From: Megaleporinus macrocephalus | Lineage: Eukaryota > Chordata > Actinopteri > Characiformes > Anostomidae | Assembly: GCA_021613375.1 (NCBI GenBank) | Contig: CM038717.1 | Coordinates: 34,240,494 to 34,304,493 of the forward strand | Length of the DNA stretch: 64,000 nt | Reading direction: 5' to 3' | In this document: one piece after another, positions 1-12,267 of the stretch | Layout of the letters: each line of letters begins with the position of its first letter | How positions within the stretch are numbered: position 1 is the stretch's first letter | The notes under the pieces: model-generated | What the model was told of the DNA's origin: nothing | What the model saw: only the letters and a program-made list of their open reading frames with translations | The model's database searches: none | Made by a program: the position numbers and the translations under genes

Positions 1-150
1 GTGTAAGTGTGTGCGTGAATGTTGGCCATGCGATTGACTGGCGACCTGTCCATGGTGTACCCTGCCTTCACCCGATGATGCTGGGATTGCTCCAGCCCCC
101 CGTGACCCCGACTGGCGGGATAAAGCAGAAGATAATGGATGGATAGCATT
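1..150 (+). repeat. Retroposon 3' tail (LINE-derived SINE/LINE end)
   Basis: The sequence from ...ttggccatgcgattgactggc to ...gcagaagataatggatggata is the typical 3' tail of L2-type fish LINEs and the SINEs that use them. The same tail recurs at 49590-49705 and 58440-58507. The 5' part is cut off by the window start. Confidence 0.7.
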
Positions 151-624
151 ATTTCTGTTACTCAATAAACTAATAATAAACTAATAATAAACAAATAATA
201 AAATAAGATTATCATCAGATTCCAGCTGATGAGGGTGGTGTTCTGATGTTGTAGATCCTGTGAGTGCTGGACCACACTGCACTGAGAAAAACACCAGTCG
301 GCCATTTGGCTGCTGTGGTTAGCTAAATAATAATGATAATGTTTGTTGGAGGTGTTCTGCGGCGGTGACAGGATCTGAAGACCACGAGGATGTAGCCCAG
401 ACCTCTTCTGTAGAGGAGACCATTTCAGACCATCTAAAACAAAAATAAAGAGCCCAAACATCTCAGAGCCAACAAAGCCTTGAAATGATATATGGATAGC
501 TTAATTCACTGTTAGCCTTATTGTATTATCCACATGTTCTCTAATTAAATGAATGTGAAATTAAGTTTACACCTAATTAGAAACACATAGACTCGTTATC
601 CATTATATCAGCTCTATATATATA

Positions 625-982
625 CTATGTACACTAACAGACTGTAGTCCATCTGTTTCTCTGTATACTTTGTTGCCCTGTTCTTAAATGGTCAGGACCC
701 CCACAGAGCAGGTATTATTTGGGTCATTCTCAGCACTGCAGTGTTGGCGGTGTGTTAGTGTGTGTTGCGCTGGTGTAAGTAGATCAGGCACACTGCTAGA
801 CTGAGAACTATCCAGACAACAGCATTCTGTGGGCAGTGTTCTGTGACCACTGATGAAGGACTAGAGAACACAAACTGTGTAGCAACAGATGAGCTACTGT
901 CTCTGACTTTACATCTACTAGGTGGACCAACAAGGTAGGAGTGCCTAATAGAGTGGACAGTGAGTGGACACAGTGTTTGTCC
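625..982. mobile_element. Foldback element copy 1 (partial, loop inverted)
   Basis: It begins with the arm sequence (gactgtagtccatctgtttctc...gtcaggacccccacagagcagg) also seen at 10405-10950. The central loop is in the opposite orientation to that copy: tctgactttacatctac appears in reverse order and ends ...gagtggacagtgagtggac. The second arm is missing. Confidence 0.7.
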
Positions 983-2654
983 ACCAAGATATACTTAAAG
1001 AAAGGGAAGCGGTCTCAGAAAAGGGTCCTAATGGAGAGTGTGGGTGCCACAGTGTGAAGTTGAAATGTGATAAGCAGTAAAAGAAAGCGGGCTGTTTTAA
1101 TCTGAGATGGACTAAACATAATTCAGAGCTGACAATAAACAATTCAAGCTTAAGCCACTCTACCCCTAACAAGGCCCAGCTGTGGCTCCAACGATGTATC
1201 AGACTAGGGTGCGCGGAGGTGAAGGCAGGATGAAAGGGCGGGCGCCCTAGATATTTAATAAAAACGAAAACAAAGCACAATGAACAGAAACTGGAAACAA
1301 ACTCGGAACTCGGGAGACATCAAAGAAACAACCGTAGGAAACGATGCACGAGGCAGGGAGGAAAACAAAGGCAACATATACACTGGCTAACAAGAGGGAA
1401 CTAGAAAAACACTAGGCGGGGCCAGAGATGGGAAACAGGTGAGGGGCAGAGAGTGACACAATGCAAATATATCTACACAAGGTTCCTTTAATGTATCCTA
1501 AACAGCTGACCATTGCCTTGCCTACTACCTGGCTATAATATAGGCCTGTGTCAATGCAGGTTATCACTCTGTATACATACCTGAGAGTGCCACTGTTGCC
1601 ACCAGCCAATCAAAGTCGTTTTGGCAAGTCAGAATCTCAGCATCTGTGATATAAAACCTGACAGCCGTAATTGGCCCGAGTGGGACCCATTTCCAATAAC
1701 CGTGTGATAAGCTGACCCTTGCACCAAGTGTCTGTTGCAGCCCGGCTGCAGTGATTGATGACACTAAATGGCTGCTGCAATGTTTGCCGCTGCAGCTGCC
1801 TTTTTTTTTCTCCTCCCTCCGAGTGATCTGAAAATAGAGCCGGCGATTGCTCAGACAAAACCTCCGCGACAAAACAATGGCCTTCTAATTTGTTATCTTT
1901 CAAGTGGCTTCTGCTCGAGTGCCTCCGACCTCCTGTGACTCAGATCATTCTGGAAATGAAAGGTAGTACTTCATGCCTTCCGTTAGAGAACCTCAAGGCA
2001 AACTCTCAATCCAGCAGTTGTGTTGAGGCCCCTGGATGATTAAAGCTGATATATTTGGGATGTGTGCGAAGGAGCCGGTTATAGCGAGAGTGGGAATCTG
2101 TTTTAAGTGAACTTGTCAGGCTCAGTGGGTAAAGCCTAGGAGTCTCATCACAGGGAGTCCGGTTTTCCCAGGATGAGAATACAGGAAGAAGTGGAGCATT
2201 GAAGTAGAAAGAACTTATTCTGTAGAATCTGAACAAGAGCAATGTTACATAACTATACTAAGCCTGAACAAGAGTGGATGCATAACATGAAATGACTCAC
2301 TTGAGATGTTGTTGTGGGAGAGGCTGTGTTCGGTTTGGAGGAGGGAAAGCAGGGATGACACCCTGCGAACAAAGCAGAAGGGGTTGTAATCTCAGGTGCA
2401 AGGCCTCTGAGGTCGTGCGTCCTTTTGAATAATGCGTCCCGTTGAGTCTAAGCCGATAATCTGTACGGGAAAAAAAGAATTTGGGTTCCCAAGCTGATAT
2501 TTATTTAATCTTTTTACATTTTCTTCTCACAATGTCACTCACTCCACTGCATTAATAAGTATAGTGTGGTGGGCTGCACCGCTGTCCTCTACACAATAGA
2601 CGAAGGTTAGATTCTCCACCTGGGTGACCACCTTACACTATACCAATGTGAGTC
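983..2654. other. No recognisable feature (downstream flank)
   Basis: I see no conserved coding exon, RNA gene or clear repeat here. Short open frames on the minus strand (for example 945-1280 and 1564-1872) match nothing I recognise and have no splice context. Confidence 0.5.
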
Positions 2655-2664
2655 CTTGGACAAG

Positions 2665-3460
2665 ACTTCAGACACTACTTTCACCTACCTGTGTACATGT
2701 AACCTGTAACACTATCTTCACCTACCTGTGTACATGTAAACTGTAACACTACCTTCACCTACCTGTGTACATGTAAACTGTAACACTACCTTCACCTACC
2801 TGTGTACATGTAACCTGTAACACTATCTTCACCTACCTGTGTACATGTAAACTGTAGCACTACCTTCACCTACCTGTGTACATGTAAACTGTAACACTAC
2901 CTTCACCTACCTGTGTACATGTAACCTGTAACACTATCTTCACCTACCTGTGTACATGTAAACTGTAGCACTACCTTCACCAACCTTTGTACAGGTAAAC
3001 TGTAACACTACCTTCACCTACCTGTGTACATGTAACCTGTAACACTATCTTCATCTACCTGTGTACAGGTAAACTGTAACACTACCTTCACCTACCTGTG
3101 TACAGGTAAACTGTAACACTACCTTCACCTACCTGTGTACATGTAACCTGTAACACTATCTTCATCTACCTGTGTACATGTAACCTGTCACACTATCTTC
3201 ATCTACCTGTGTACAGGTAAACTGTAACACTACCTTCACCTACCTGTGTACAGCTAAACTGTAACACTACCTTCACCTACCTGTGTACATGTAACCTGTA
3301 ACACTACCTTCACCTACCTGTGTACAGCTAAACTGTAACACTACCTTCACCTACCTGTGTACATGTAACCTGTAACACTACCTTCACCTACCTGTGTACA
3401 GCTAAACTGTAACACTACCTTCACCTACCTGTGTACATGTAACCTGTAACACTACCTTCA
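2665..3460. repeat. 37-bp minisatellite, about 21 copies
   Basis: The unit acactaccttcacctacctg + tgtacatgtaaactgta is 37 bases. Variants alternate aac/aaa before ctgta and catg/cagg/cagc after tgta. Variant order suggests duplication of two- and three-unit blocks, with an alternating pattern towards the 3' end. Confidence 0.95.
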
Positions 3461-3803
3461 GACTAGCTAGCTTGTAGGTGTGAAACCGCAAGGTGCAAAA
3501 TACAGGCCAAGCCCTCCAGTCAAATTTTTTAATGGCTTAAACTCAAAATCTTGAGGGGTCCCTGAAAATAAACATACTATGGGGTTAAGCTGTCCATTAA
3601 GGTTAGAGCATGTTCCTTCAGTACAGTTTAGTTCCAGGAAATAACGTTCTGGTAGACTTTGCTTGGAGTAGCGTGCCTGGGTATACCTTGACTTGGTGTG
3701 GCATGGACAGAGGACCGATGACTTGACTGGACCTGGCTGGATGTTCAGTGGCCGGACTTGGCTAGGCGGACTTGCTTTGACCTGACTTAGAATAACTTGA
3801 CTG

Positions 3804-3892
3804 GGGTAGACTTGGCTTGGCTTGGCTTGGCTTGGCTTGGCTTGGCCTGGCGTTAGCCTAGCATAGCGTAGCGTGGCTTGGCTTGGGAGAGA
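3804..3892. repeat. Pentanucleotide (CTTGG)n tract
   Basis: A run of cttgg units is nearly perfect over about 3809-3845, with looser cttgg-like units on both sides (3660-3895). The minus-strand open frame through it (QAKPSQAKPSQ...) is a repeat artefact. Confidence 0.85.
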
Positions 3893-5490
3893 TAAACAAG
3901 AGGCTTGGTTTGCATGTACCAAAGTTAATTCTATCCCACGCACTGTGGTGTGTGTGCAAGGTGTATATAAAGGGAGAGGGTAATGATCATCAGGTGACCT
4001 TAACAATGGGCAGCTGCAGTGTGTTCTAGGCTACTAATATCCAGGGGACAGGGCCCCCTGGTGGCACTGAGCAGGAGTGCTTACAATGTGTAGGATGTGG
4101 AACTCGTCAGTGTGATAGAAGTGATTTAATGGGTGCTGATGACACACCTTCAGAAATCGACGAGACCTTTGCCTCGAAAATGACTGAACTTGAAACCACT
4201 TGTTGAAAGATTCTCAACCGGCTTATGAGCAGTGCATAGCGGAAACACGTTCCACTACAGATGCATTATTGAACGCTGGCTCTTGTGCTCAGTTTCTATT
4301 TCTTCTCTCTCTCTCTGGTAAAGGTCAAGATTTCACCATCAACCATTTTTCTTTCAAGCGGCTGACTCAAAAGGCTTTGCATCCTGGGAAAACAAGCAAG
4401 CAAGCAAACAAACAAACAGCACGGAACAGGTGTTTGTTTCCGTCATAAAGTCAGGAATCTGAAGGACAGGCTGACGCTGGAGCGGGGCCATGTGCAGCCT
4501 GTCTTGGGAGGATGTGTTAAATCGAGTGTAAAAAGGTTTAAGAGGGAAAGAATTTATGGGGATTAATGGGTCCTACGGCTTCAGGCCAGGAGTGAGTGGG
4601 CTGCTGATTTAGATGCTGGACCCTGTGACTGGTACGAGGGCTGCAGAGTGTTTGCTAATCAACATTGTAATATTGGCCTTTGCAACACTGATGATGTCGA
4701 AGGCTGCAATATGCAAAGGAGCAGTATAATTGCAACAGGCTGCTTCGTCCATGTCCGTCACTGTGCTCGTCCACAGGTCCAGCACTTAAAGGTCTTCTGC
4801 AGCGACTCTTCCACATGTGTACCTCACGGTAATGGTAGGATTGAACACTATTCATGTATAATGAATGCTTGGCCCCCCGCAATTGCAGTTGGGAGCTGCG
4901 TTTCTTTCAGGCAGTGGTAATAAAGGAGACCACGTTCCATCACTTTCATGTCTCATGTTTTCACTGCCGTCTATTTGCTGAGGTGTTTTGGTCTAATCAA
5001 ATTAAGCGCTGTTCTAAAGGCCTATTTCTTTTTCCTTTCTCTTCTTTCCCCGTGAGGCTTTCCTTTATTCTGTTTTTACTCATTCTCCACTTCACAGCAT
5101 CCTCTCTCTCTCTCTCTCTCGTTCTCTCTCTAATGAGTGTTTGGGCTGCTGTGCAGATCGGCGGTCTGTGGGGGGAATAAGACCAAGTCGACGACCATCT
5201 GTCAAACGTTCTGTAGAATACAGGCTCTCGGAGAGAAATATCAACTCTCTTGTCATTCAAGCGTGCGTTCCATTTCATTAAAACCTCCCGTTGTTAATCC
5301 TTCAGAAACGGGGGGTGAGGGGTTGGAGGGCGGGGGCTTTATTTAAGACCCCTACATATTTCTACAAAGAGGCAAAGCATCTAGTTACCGTTGCATGTAC
5401 TGCATGCTCAAAACTGAATGCAATTAAAAAATAGTTGGCAGTTTATTAGGTACACATATTTTGCATATCCACTCCATTATATGAGGAATG
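3893..5490. other. No recognisable gene; short TC tract near 5105
   Basis: This is a low-information flank. A (TC)n tract lies at about 5103-5130. Open frames such as 4648-4920 (+) and 4655-4882 (-) overlap in opposite orientations and look non-coding. Confidence 0.45.
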
Positions 5491-5494
5491 AATA

Positions 5495-5780
5495 CCCATC
5501 CTACCAAATTTGGCCCCAATCCAACTACCAACTCGGCCCCCAAAAGTTTGGACAGCCACATATATCGTTGCTGTCTAAAGAAAAAATATCTCCAATTTTA
5601 TTTTATACATCATTTGAATACAACTGTTGCTGTTCACATTGTGGGAAACATTTCTGTTGAATGGACCAATAGAAATCCTCCAAAATAGCTTGTACAAAAA
5701 TCTGGTTTCATTGACTTACATTGAAAGTAATGTATGTTGTTCCCTTCCCCTGTAAACTTGGAGACTTATTCTTCAATGAT
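5495..5780 (+). repeat. Dispersed repeat, inverted copy at 25480-25745
   Basis: The stretch ggaccaatagaaatcctcca, aaatagcttg, then ggtttcattgactt matches the reverse complement of 25590-25665 with few changes. It is a short interspersed element of unknown class. Confidence 0.65.
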
Positions 5781-5849
5781 GATATAGTCTCTAACTGTAG
5801 ACCTTATAGGTGGGTAGGTAGGCGTGTTTGATAAACCAACAGTGCGCTT

Positions 5850-6800
5850 TGAAACTTTTGTTTCAAAAGTTCTTGTAACTGTTGATCAGCCTGAACATTG
5901 TTTTGAAGGAATACAACTGCTTTGACTTTAAGTTGGTGAGCTTTCTTGCAAGAACTCTACATCTCAGGTTCAGTACCAACGTTTCTATTAGATCAAGGTC
6001 GGGACGTTGAAACATTGAAACAATGAAACAATTCTTCTGCTTCAACCATTCTTTGTAGACTAACTGATGTTCATGAGCTTTTTGCATGACCTACCTTTTG
6101 GGCTGTTGAGGTTGAGTTCATAGATAGAAGCCCTAACGTTCCTAACATTCTCCTGTAGGACGTTGTGATGAAGTCCAGAATTCATGGCTCCTTCAAATGA
6201 TGGCAGGCTGTTCTGATCCAACAGCAGTTAAACAGCCTCAAACTCTAACACTCCCACCCATGTTGGCAGTATGTTCAGACGAGGTTCTTCTGCTGGAATG
6301 CAGTGTTCAGTTTGGCCAAACGTAGCAAACATCCCAATTTGGATTGAGAAAGGTGGTCTTTAGGAGACAGGTGGAAATGTTCTTGGCAGCTTTCTACATG
6401 CTATCATGCTATGTATACTGTTCTTGTTCAGTGTTTGTTTGGTGGTGGACCTATAAACACCCACTGCAGATCTTAAGATGTTACCCTGGGGTCTCCCAGA
6501 ATGTTATACCCCATTGTTTGGAGTCATTTTTATTGCATGGTCATTCCTGTTGAAGGTAACAGTGGTGTTGAATTTTCTCCATTTGTACACTCTCTGACAG
6601 TGGATCACTAAGATCTAAACTCGTCAGCAATTTTTTTGGAAGCTCCAGCCTGATGAGCACTGGTAAATGTGTTGCTGGGCTCCTCAAAAACCTTATCTGG
6701 CCAACACATAGCATGCATTAACGAATGTGTTTGGTAATGATCAGACTAATGGTGAAGAGTCTCCATGTTTTTTAATACAAAGTAGGCGTCAGTGGCACTC
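5850..6800 (-). pseudogene. Tc1/mariner-like transposase relic
   Basis: The minus-strand frame at 5863-6087 reads ...MFQRPDLDLIETLVLNLRCR..., resembling the SPDLNPIE region before the third catalytic residue of Tc1 transposases. Upstream minus-strand sequence near 6300 (FGQTEHC) and 6240 fits degraded transposase, but there are stops and frameshifts throughout. Long dead; boundaries are approximate. Confidence 0.55.
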
Positions 6801-7104
6801 ACACCTGATTGGTTGTACCTTCTGACCTGAATCATCCCCTATACTAAACTGATAATTCTAGAGGTTTACACATTTCTGGTAACTAATATATGTTTAATGA
6901 TGGACCATAAAAAACAGTATCATTGTATGGGGTAATTATTGATTTACTAGGTTCTCTTTATCTATTGTTGTGACTTTTCTTGAATATGAATATCTCGAAT
7001 TAACAAATAGAGATATTAGCAGGAAATGGTGGATTGGATGTTGGACGAAAGAGAATCTGGTCAAAAACTGTTTTGTTTGAAATGCCTTACTCATGCGGTG
7101 TGAG

Positions 7105-7800
7105 TTAATGATGTTTTCAGTGTATTGCTTCCTACACAGCTTAGTACTCGTTCACTCAGATCACAGGATGCTGGTTTTCTATTGGTTCCTAAAATTCAGA
7201 AGACTCCAATGGGGGAAAAGCTTTTTCCTACAAAGCCTCCAAACTGTGTAATAATCTCCCAGTTAATGTTCAGGACTCTTACTCTGAAAACACATTTGTT
7301 TAGTTTAGCATTTGATGCTAAACTAGATAAAGGCAGAAAATCTAGGGGTTCATGGACACAGAGGTTTATGGTAAACTGAGATGTTGGTGCTGTTGTCCCA
7401 CCACCTCACACGACCACAGGTTTGTTGACGGTGGAGTGGGGGGATCCCAGTGTCTCAGGTTGCTCTTAGGTCTATGTTGCCTTCTGGTTCTCTTCTTTTA
7501 GTTTATGCTGTTATAGTTAGATCTGCCGGAGTCGCCAGCCACACTCTGGAATAGTTTTTATCTGTTTATTTTTTTCTTTCATATCTCTTACAGTCATACT
7601 CCTGAGCAGAACTAGTTTTCTCTCTTCACTCTCTTTTTTTGGGTCCTATGCTGGTGAGTCTTGGTTCCTCCCAAGGTTTCTTCCTCCAGTCTGAGGGGGT
7701 TTTCCTTGCCACCATTGCCTCTGGCTTGCTCACTGGGATATATATATCCCAGTTGTTAACCATCGTTGTTAAAAGTGCTATACAAATAAACTTGACTTGT
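7105..7800 (+). pseudogene. Non-LTR retrotransposon (LINE) ORF2 C-terminus and 3' UTR
   Basis: The plus frame at 7125-7379 contains RSLRSQDAGFLLVPKIQ and LTLKTHLFSLAF, which resemble the extreme C-terminal tail of fish LINE reverse-transcriptase ORFs (RxLRSSD..LLVP and LKTHLFSLAF). It is followed by a 3' UTR ending ...gtgctatacaaataaacttgacttg, a standard fish LINE tail. The copy is 5'-truncated, as usual for LINEs. Confidence 0.65.
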
Positions 7801-8660
7801 AGACTAGTTTAAACACGATAGCTGCCCTGTGTATGTTTTATTTTTTTAAACTGAAAGAGTTAACATTACTAAACTGGTTACAACTGCAGGGGTGGGGTAT
7901 AAAAACACTGCTGTCCTGTGGGCTAGATTCTCTCTCACTTCTCCTAGCATGAGCTCAAAACAGATTTTTTAATAATTTCTTTTTGTTTTATTGATTGCCA
8001 GGAAGGCAATAAATGACATATAAAGTCATTATTTTCATGCAAAATTTCAAACTCCTAAATTAAACTGTTACCGAATTAACTATAGTACTTGTTGGACGTA
8101 TGTAGAACATGATCTGCCAGGAGAAGGAACTCAAATAAATGGCATTCCCTTTGGAAGAGATAGCCTGGAGATAACAGATCCGTTAGTTAGTAGAATAAAA
8201 ACTTTACATGTGCCGTCTGAGATTCCAGCCAATATGGAATAATGTATTTACATCACAAAGGCATTTTGTAGATCATGAAATGGATAGAGAGCAACTAAAG
8301 CCACCTTTAGTTGCTGTGACCTTTTACTGTCATGCGACATGGTGACATTCTGCAGCGCTGGCGGAATTTCTAATTAGCACGCACAGCATTGTCAGCTGGC
8401 GCATCACGTGGACCACAACCACTGAATCTTCTTGCAATGAGCTTCAATCATCAGTTGCATATAGTCAGGGAAGGAGTCCCAAGTTGCAAGCTGATGTTCT
8501 TCTGTGTGTCACATGCAGTAACACATTTCCACCAGAGGGGTCGCCAAATCCAGCCTAAATGTAACAGCTGCAAATGAAGAGCTAAACAAAAAATAGTTCA
8601 TTTTAAAGCTTAAAGTAGTTTTTAAATAAGACATATTGGATCAGATTGAGTATCAACCAA
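7801..8660. other. No recognisable feature
   Basis: AT-rich flank with no gene, RNA or repeat I can name. Confidence 0.4.
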
Positions 8661-8663
8661 CCA

Positions 8664-8735
8664 TATAATATAATATAATATAATATAATATAATATAATA
8701 TAATATAATATAATATAATATAATATAATATAATA
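8664..8735. repeat. (TATAA)n microsatellite
   Basis: About 14 nearly perfect copies of the pentamer ataat. Confidence 0.97.
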
Positions 8736-10244
8736 CAATGAATGTATATGAGATTTCCTGATGTGCATTTATTGATGAGGCTGAACCGCAGCGTATTTTA
8801 ATTTTCTCAAAGATGACAATGGAGGACCAGCTATGATTGTATAATATACAATTCCAACTTTAATGTAGTCGTCAATAAATAAAATAAGAAACCAAAGATT
8901 ATGCACTACAAATAGAGACATTCCCCTTCCGGCAAACAGTTCACCTTCACAGAACAACTTCAGCGAGCCGACATAAATTCACACTCTTCCTTCCACGCGC
9001 ACACATACGCGCCTAATTAATTACAGTGTTAATTCAACAGAAATGAGTTTCTTTTTTTTTCCTCTGCTGTGATGCTAATAGTAATGTACTGTCTGTAGCA
9101 CTTCGTTGTGATTTGTTTTACTCAAAATATAAATTTGTCCTTAGTACAGATCTCAAGACAAGTCATATCGTATACTTAAATTAAGAACACTTGGCATTTA
9201 GAAAACAATGTCTTTGAAAGCAGTAATTTATCAAATGGTGATACATACAAAACCCAAGCACAAATTGTAACTTCTGTAAATATTTCATTGTCACTTTTGT
9301 AATTGTTTCAGTGTTGTGACTGAAAGAAACGGAAAAAAATTCAGGCTTTTAAAAAGACAAACACGCACACCCGCACACACACACACACACACACACATAG
9401 AAAAGACATGCTTAAAGTTCTGAGGGATCACAACGGCACGTGTGTGACGGACAGAGCGAGATACGTACAGCACACGTTAGCAAACTGACACACGGCAATG
9501 AAACAAGCATGCAAGAAAAGGACGACACCCATCTCTCATATACTCGGAGGATCTGTGTGCATGTGTGTGTGTGTATGTGAGTCTGTGAGAGAGAGAGAGA
9601 TAGTAGAGAGCGTGGGTGTGAGGGCAGGGGCCTTGCTTTGGCAATGAACCGCACTATGTTACACTGCTTTGTGCTTGATCGCTTGAAAACTGTAATAGTC
9701 TATATGACATTACAAAACATGGCTATTGGCCAACAGCTGTGGCTTCTGAACGAAGAAGAAAGTAAGAAAGAAAGAAAGAAAGATTAGAAAAAAGGTTTTT
9801 TGTGCTCTGTCTGTTGCAACAATACCCAGTTCTTGATCCAGCCTACAGGAATTTAAAGTAACATCTCTGTATATTTCTTTAAAGCTAAAATCGATCTGTT
9901 GTATATGTAGTGTACAGCCAGTTACCAAAGACTTTGGTTTCCCAGTATCGCACCCTCTGGACCACTGGGTTCCAGTATATCACTGGATCCACTTTTGCCA
10001 TTGGCCCACTCAAAACGACTGAAGGTACTTTCATTACAGCATTACAGTTTTAATAATATAAAATGAAAAAATATAATAAAGCAAAAAAAAATAAAATATA
10101 AAACAATAAAGCAAAAGCAAAACCACTAATTAACCTAGATTTTGATAGTGACCAATCAAATTAAACCAGCTGCTGAGGTCATAAGAATAGTCATAGTAAA
10201 AATATTTCAAGACTATAATATGAACTGGAAGCATATTTGTCACT
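8736..10244. other. No gene; CA, GT/GA and GAAA simple repeats
   Basis: (CA)n lies at 9374-9398, (GT)n then (GA)n at 9560-9602, and (AAGA)n at about 9760-9782. Open frames here are low-complexity translations. Confidence 0.5.
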
Positions 10245-10247
10245 GCC

Positions 10248-10250
10248 CCG

Positions 10251-10297
<47 letters not shown>
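10248..10297. repeat. (TAAA)n microsatellite
   Basis: About 12 perfect aaat units. Confidence 0.97.
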
Positions 10298-10298
<1 letters not shown>

Positions 10299-10346
10299 CA
10301 AGTATCTTCATAGTGGCAACTGTACAGGAGAGTCTTTGGCTCTACT

Positions 10347-10349
<3 letters not shown>

Positions 10350-10405
<56 letters not shown>
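10350..10405. repeat. (AT)n microsatellite abutting foldback element
   Basis: 28 uninterrupted AT dinucleotides directly adjoin the start of the foldback element at 10406. Confidence 0.97.
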
Positions 10406-10406
<1 letters not shown>

Positions 10407-10960
10407 TTTGTTACCCTGGTCATGGTCAGGACCACCACAGATCAGATATTATTTGGAGGGTGGGTCATTCTCAGCACTGCAGTGAAACTGACGTGCTGGT
10501 GTGTTTGTGTGTGTTGTGCTGGTGTAAGTAGATCAGACTCAGCAGTGCTGCTGGAGTGTTTAAACACTGTGTCCACTCACTGTCCACTCTATTAGACACG
10601 CCTACTACTTGCTGGTCCACCTTGTAGATGTAAAGTCAGAGACAGTAGCTCATCTGTTGCTACACAGAGTTCCTCTAGTTCTTCATCAGTGGTCACAGGA
10701 CGCTGTCCACAGGACACTGTTGGCTGGATGTTGCTGGTTGGTGGACTATTCTCAGTCCAGCAGAGACACTGAGGTGTTTAAACACTCCAGCAGCACTGCT
10801 GTGTCTGATCCATTCACACCAGCACAAGACACACTGACAACGATCCACCTACCTAATAGTACCTGCTCTGTGGTGGTCCTGTGAGGGTCCTGATCATTGA
10901 AGAACAGGGTAATAAAGTATACAGAGAATCAGATGGACTACAGTCTGTATGTGTAGAACT
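10406..10960. mobile_element. Foldback (palindromic) element copy 2, near complete
   Basis: The left arm (tactttgttaccctg...gaccaccacagatcag...gtgctgctggagtgtttaaac) pairs with the right arm (gtttaaacactccagcagca...ctctgtggtggtcctg...cagggtaataaagta). They enclose a loop of about 220 bases that includes ctctgttgctaca-like and ggtggactattctcagtcc segments. Other copies or fragments are at 625-982, 13692-13848 and 40139-40345. No transposase is encoded; it is probably non-autonomous. Confidence 0.85.
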
Positions 10961-12267
10961 CCAAGGTGCTCCTATATGATAAGTAAAGCTGATAAGATGG
11001 AAAATGAGAGTAGATACAAGGAGGTGTAGCTAATAATGTGCTTGATGAGTATACAGGACCAGTGCTGTGCTCAAATCATGAAGAGAAATAGTAGTTGTGT
11101 ACTTTACTTTAGTTTTTTTCCATGTTTTGAGGTTGAATGTTAGTAGACGTGTAATAATTATGTTTATAACAGTAATTTGATGTAGCTAGTAAGAAATTCA
11201 AGGCTTGCCTGACCTACACATTAGTTGTGTTTATCCGTACCGGCAGCCCACTGCTTGTGAAAGACAGGGTGGCTGGAAACGGCAGCAGCAGCTTCCCAGT
11301 CAGATGGGAGTCAATGAGTTTTCTGTTCTTTTACAAGTACAAGGAAATTCCTGGCTGTGATAATCAACTGTACACCACCGATGCTACAGATAGAGTGCTC
11401 CTTTAAGAACTGGGCATAAAGGCATGGGCGTGTGTATTTGCACCCCCCCCTCTATTTCAAATGACCAGTGGCTGCATACGCACAGTGTCCTTTCATCTTC
11501 TCCCCTGAAGGACATCCTTGAATAATACATTCAGAAGACTCCCAGAAGACGCCTATCATTTACTGTGGAGGGATGAGTGAGAAGGAACGGCCGTGCTGAG
11601 AGAATACTTTGAACCGAGCCAGCTTTACTTTTTTTTAGAACTTCGTCACCACCTCGGTCCCAAAACACTGGAGGGGGCTGCCGGTGTCAAAGGAGGTGCT
11701 GAACTAGGATCAGGCATTGTTGTTTATGTGCCAATGAAACATGATTATGAGCTAAAAAGGCGCTGCAAAGCCACGTCAACACACTTATATGGTACCACGT
11801 GGGACCCACTCTGCTGCAGTCCCACTAAGCCCCCCCATCCCCTCCCTTCAACTCTCACTGCAGCACGTTTAAAATCTTTCAGACTTTCATTAAAAGCTGG
11901 TTTAGACTGAACTGCTGCTTTGAATTGGTTAACCCTCTGCGTCATGACTGGAGGGAGGAGAGACTGAAATCTGAAATGACCTCAAAAAGGAGATTAGAAG
12001 CCCGTGGCCCCTCTACGCCCGCTACACGCCCACCCCAGCGCACTGACACCAGACAACGCAGTGACAGAAAGACAATGACTCTTTGAGACGTCGCCTAGCA
12101 ACAAGAAGCACTAAAAATACTCGCTCTGCGCACTTTCTTTCTTTCTTTTTTTCTTTTCTTTTTTCGCCTGGTATCATGTAAAACGTCCCTCTGGCTGGCA
12201 TCATGTGGATGCGTAAACACACTGTGCGCTGAAAACGTGAATCAAAGTTTTCCAGCCCTTCTCTTTA
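10961..12267. other. No recognisable gene
   Basis: The plus frame at 11593-11910 (105 codons, MLREYFEPSQLYFF...) has no family I recognise and no sign of splicing. A C-rich run is at about 11440. Confidence 0.4.

Noticed and set aside
3467..4006. 179-codon minus frame with QAKPSQ repeats
   Set aside because: Translation of a (CTTGG)n tract and flanks.
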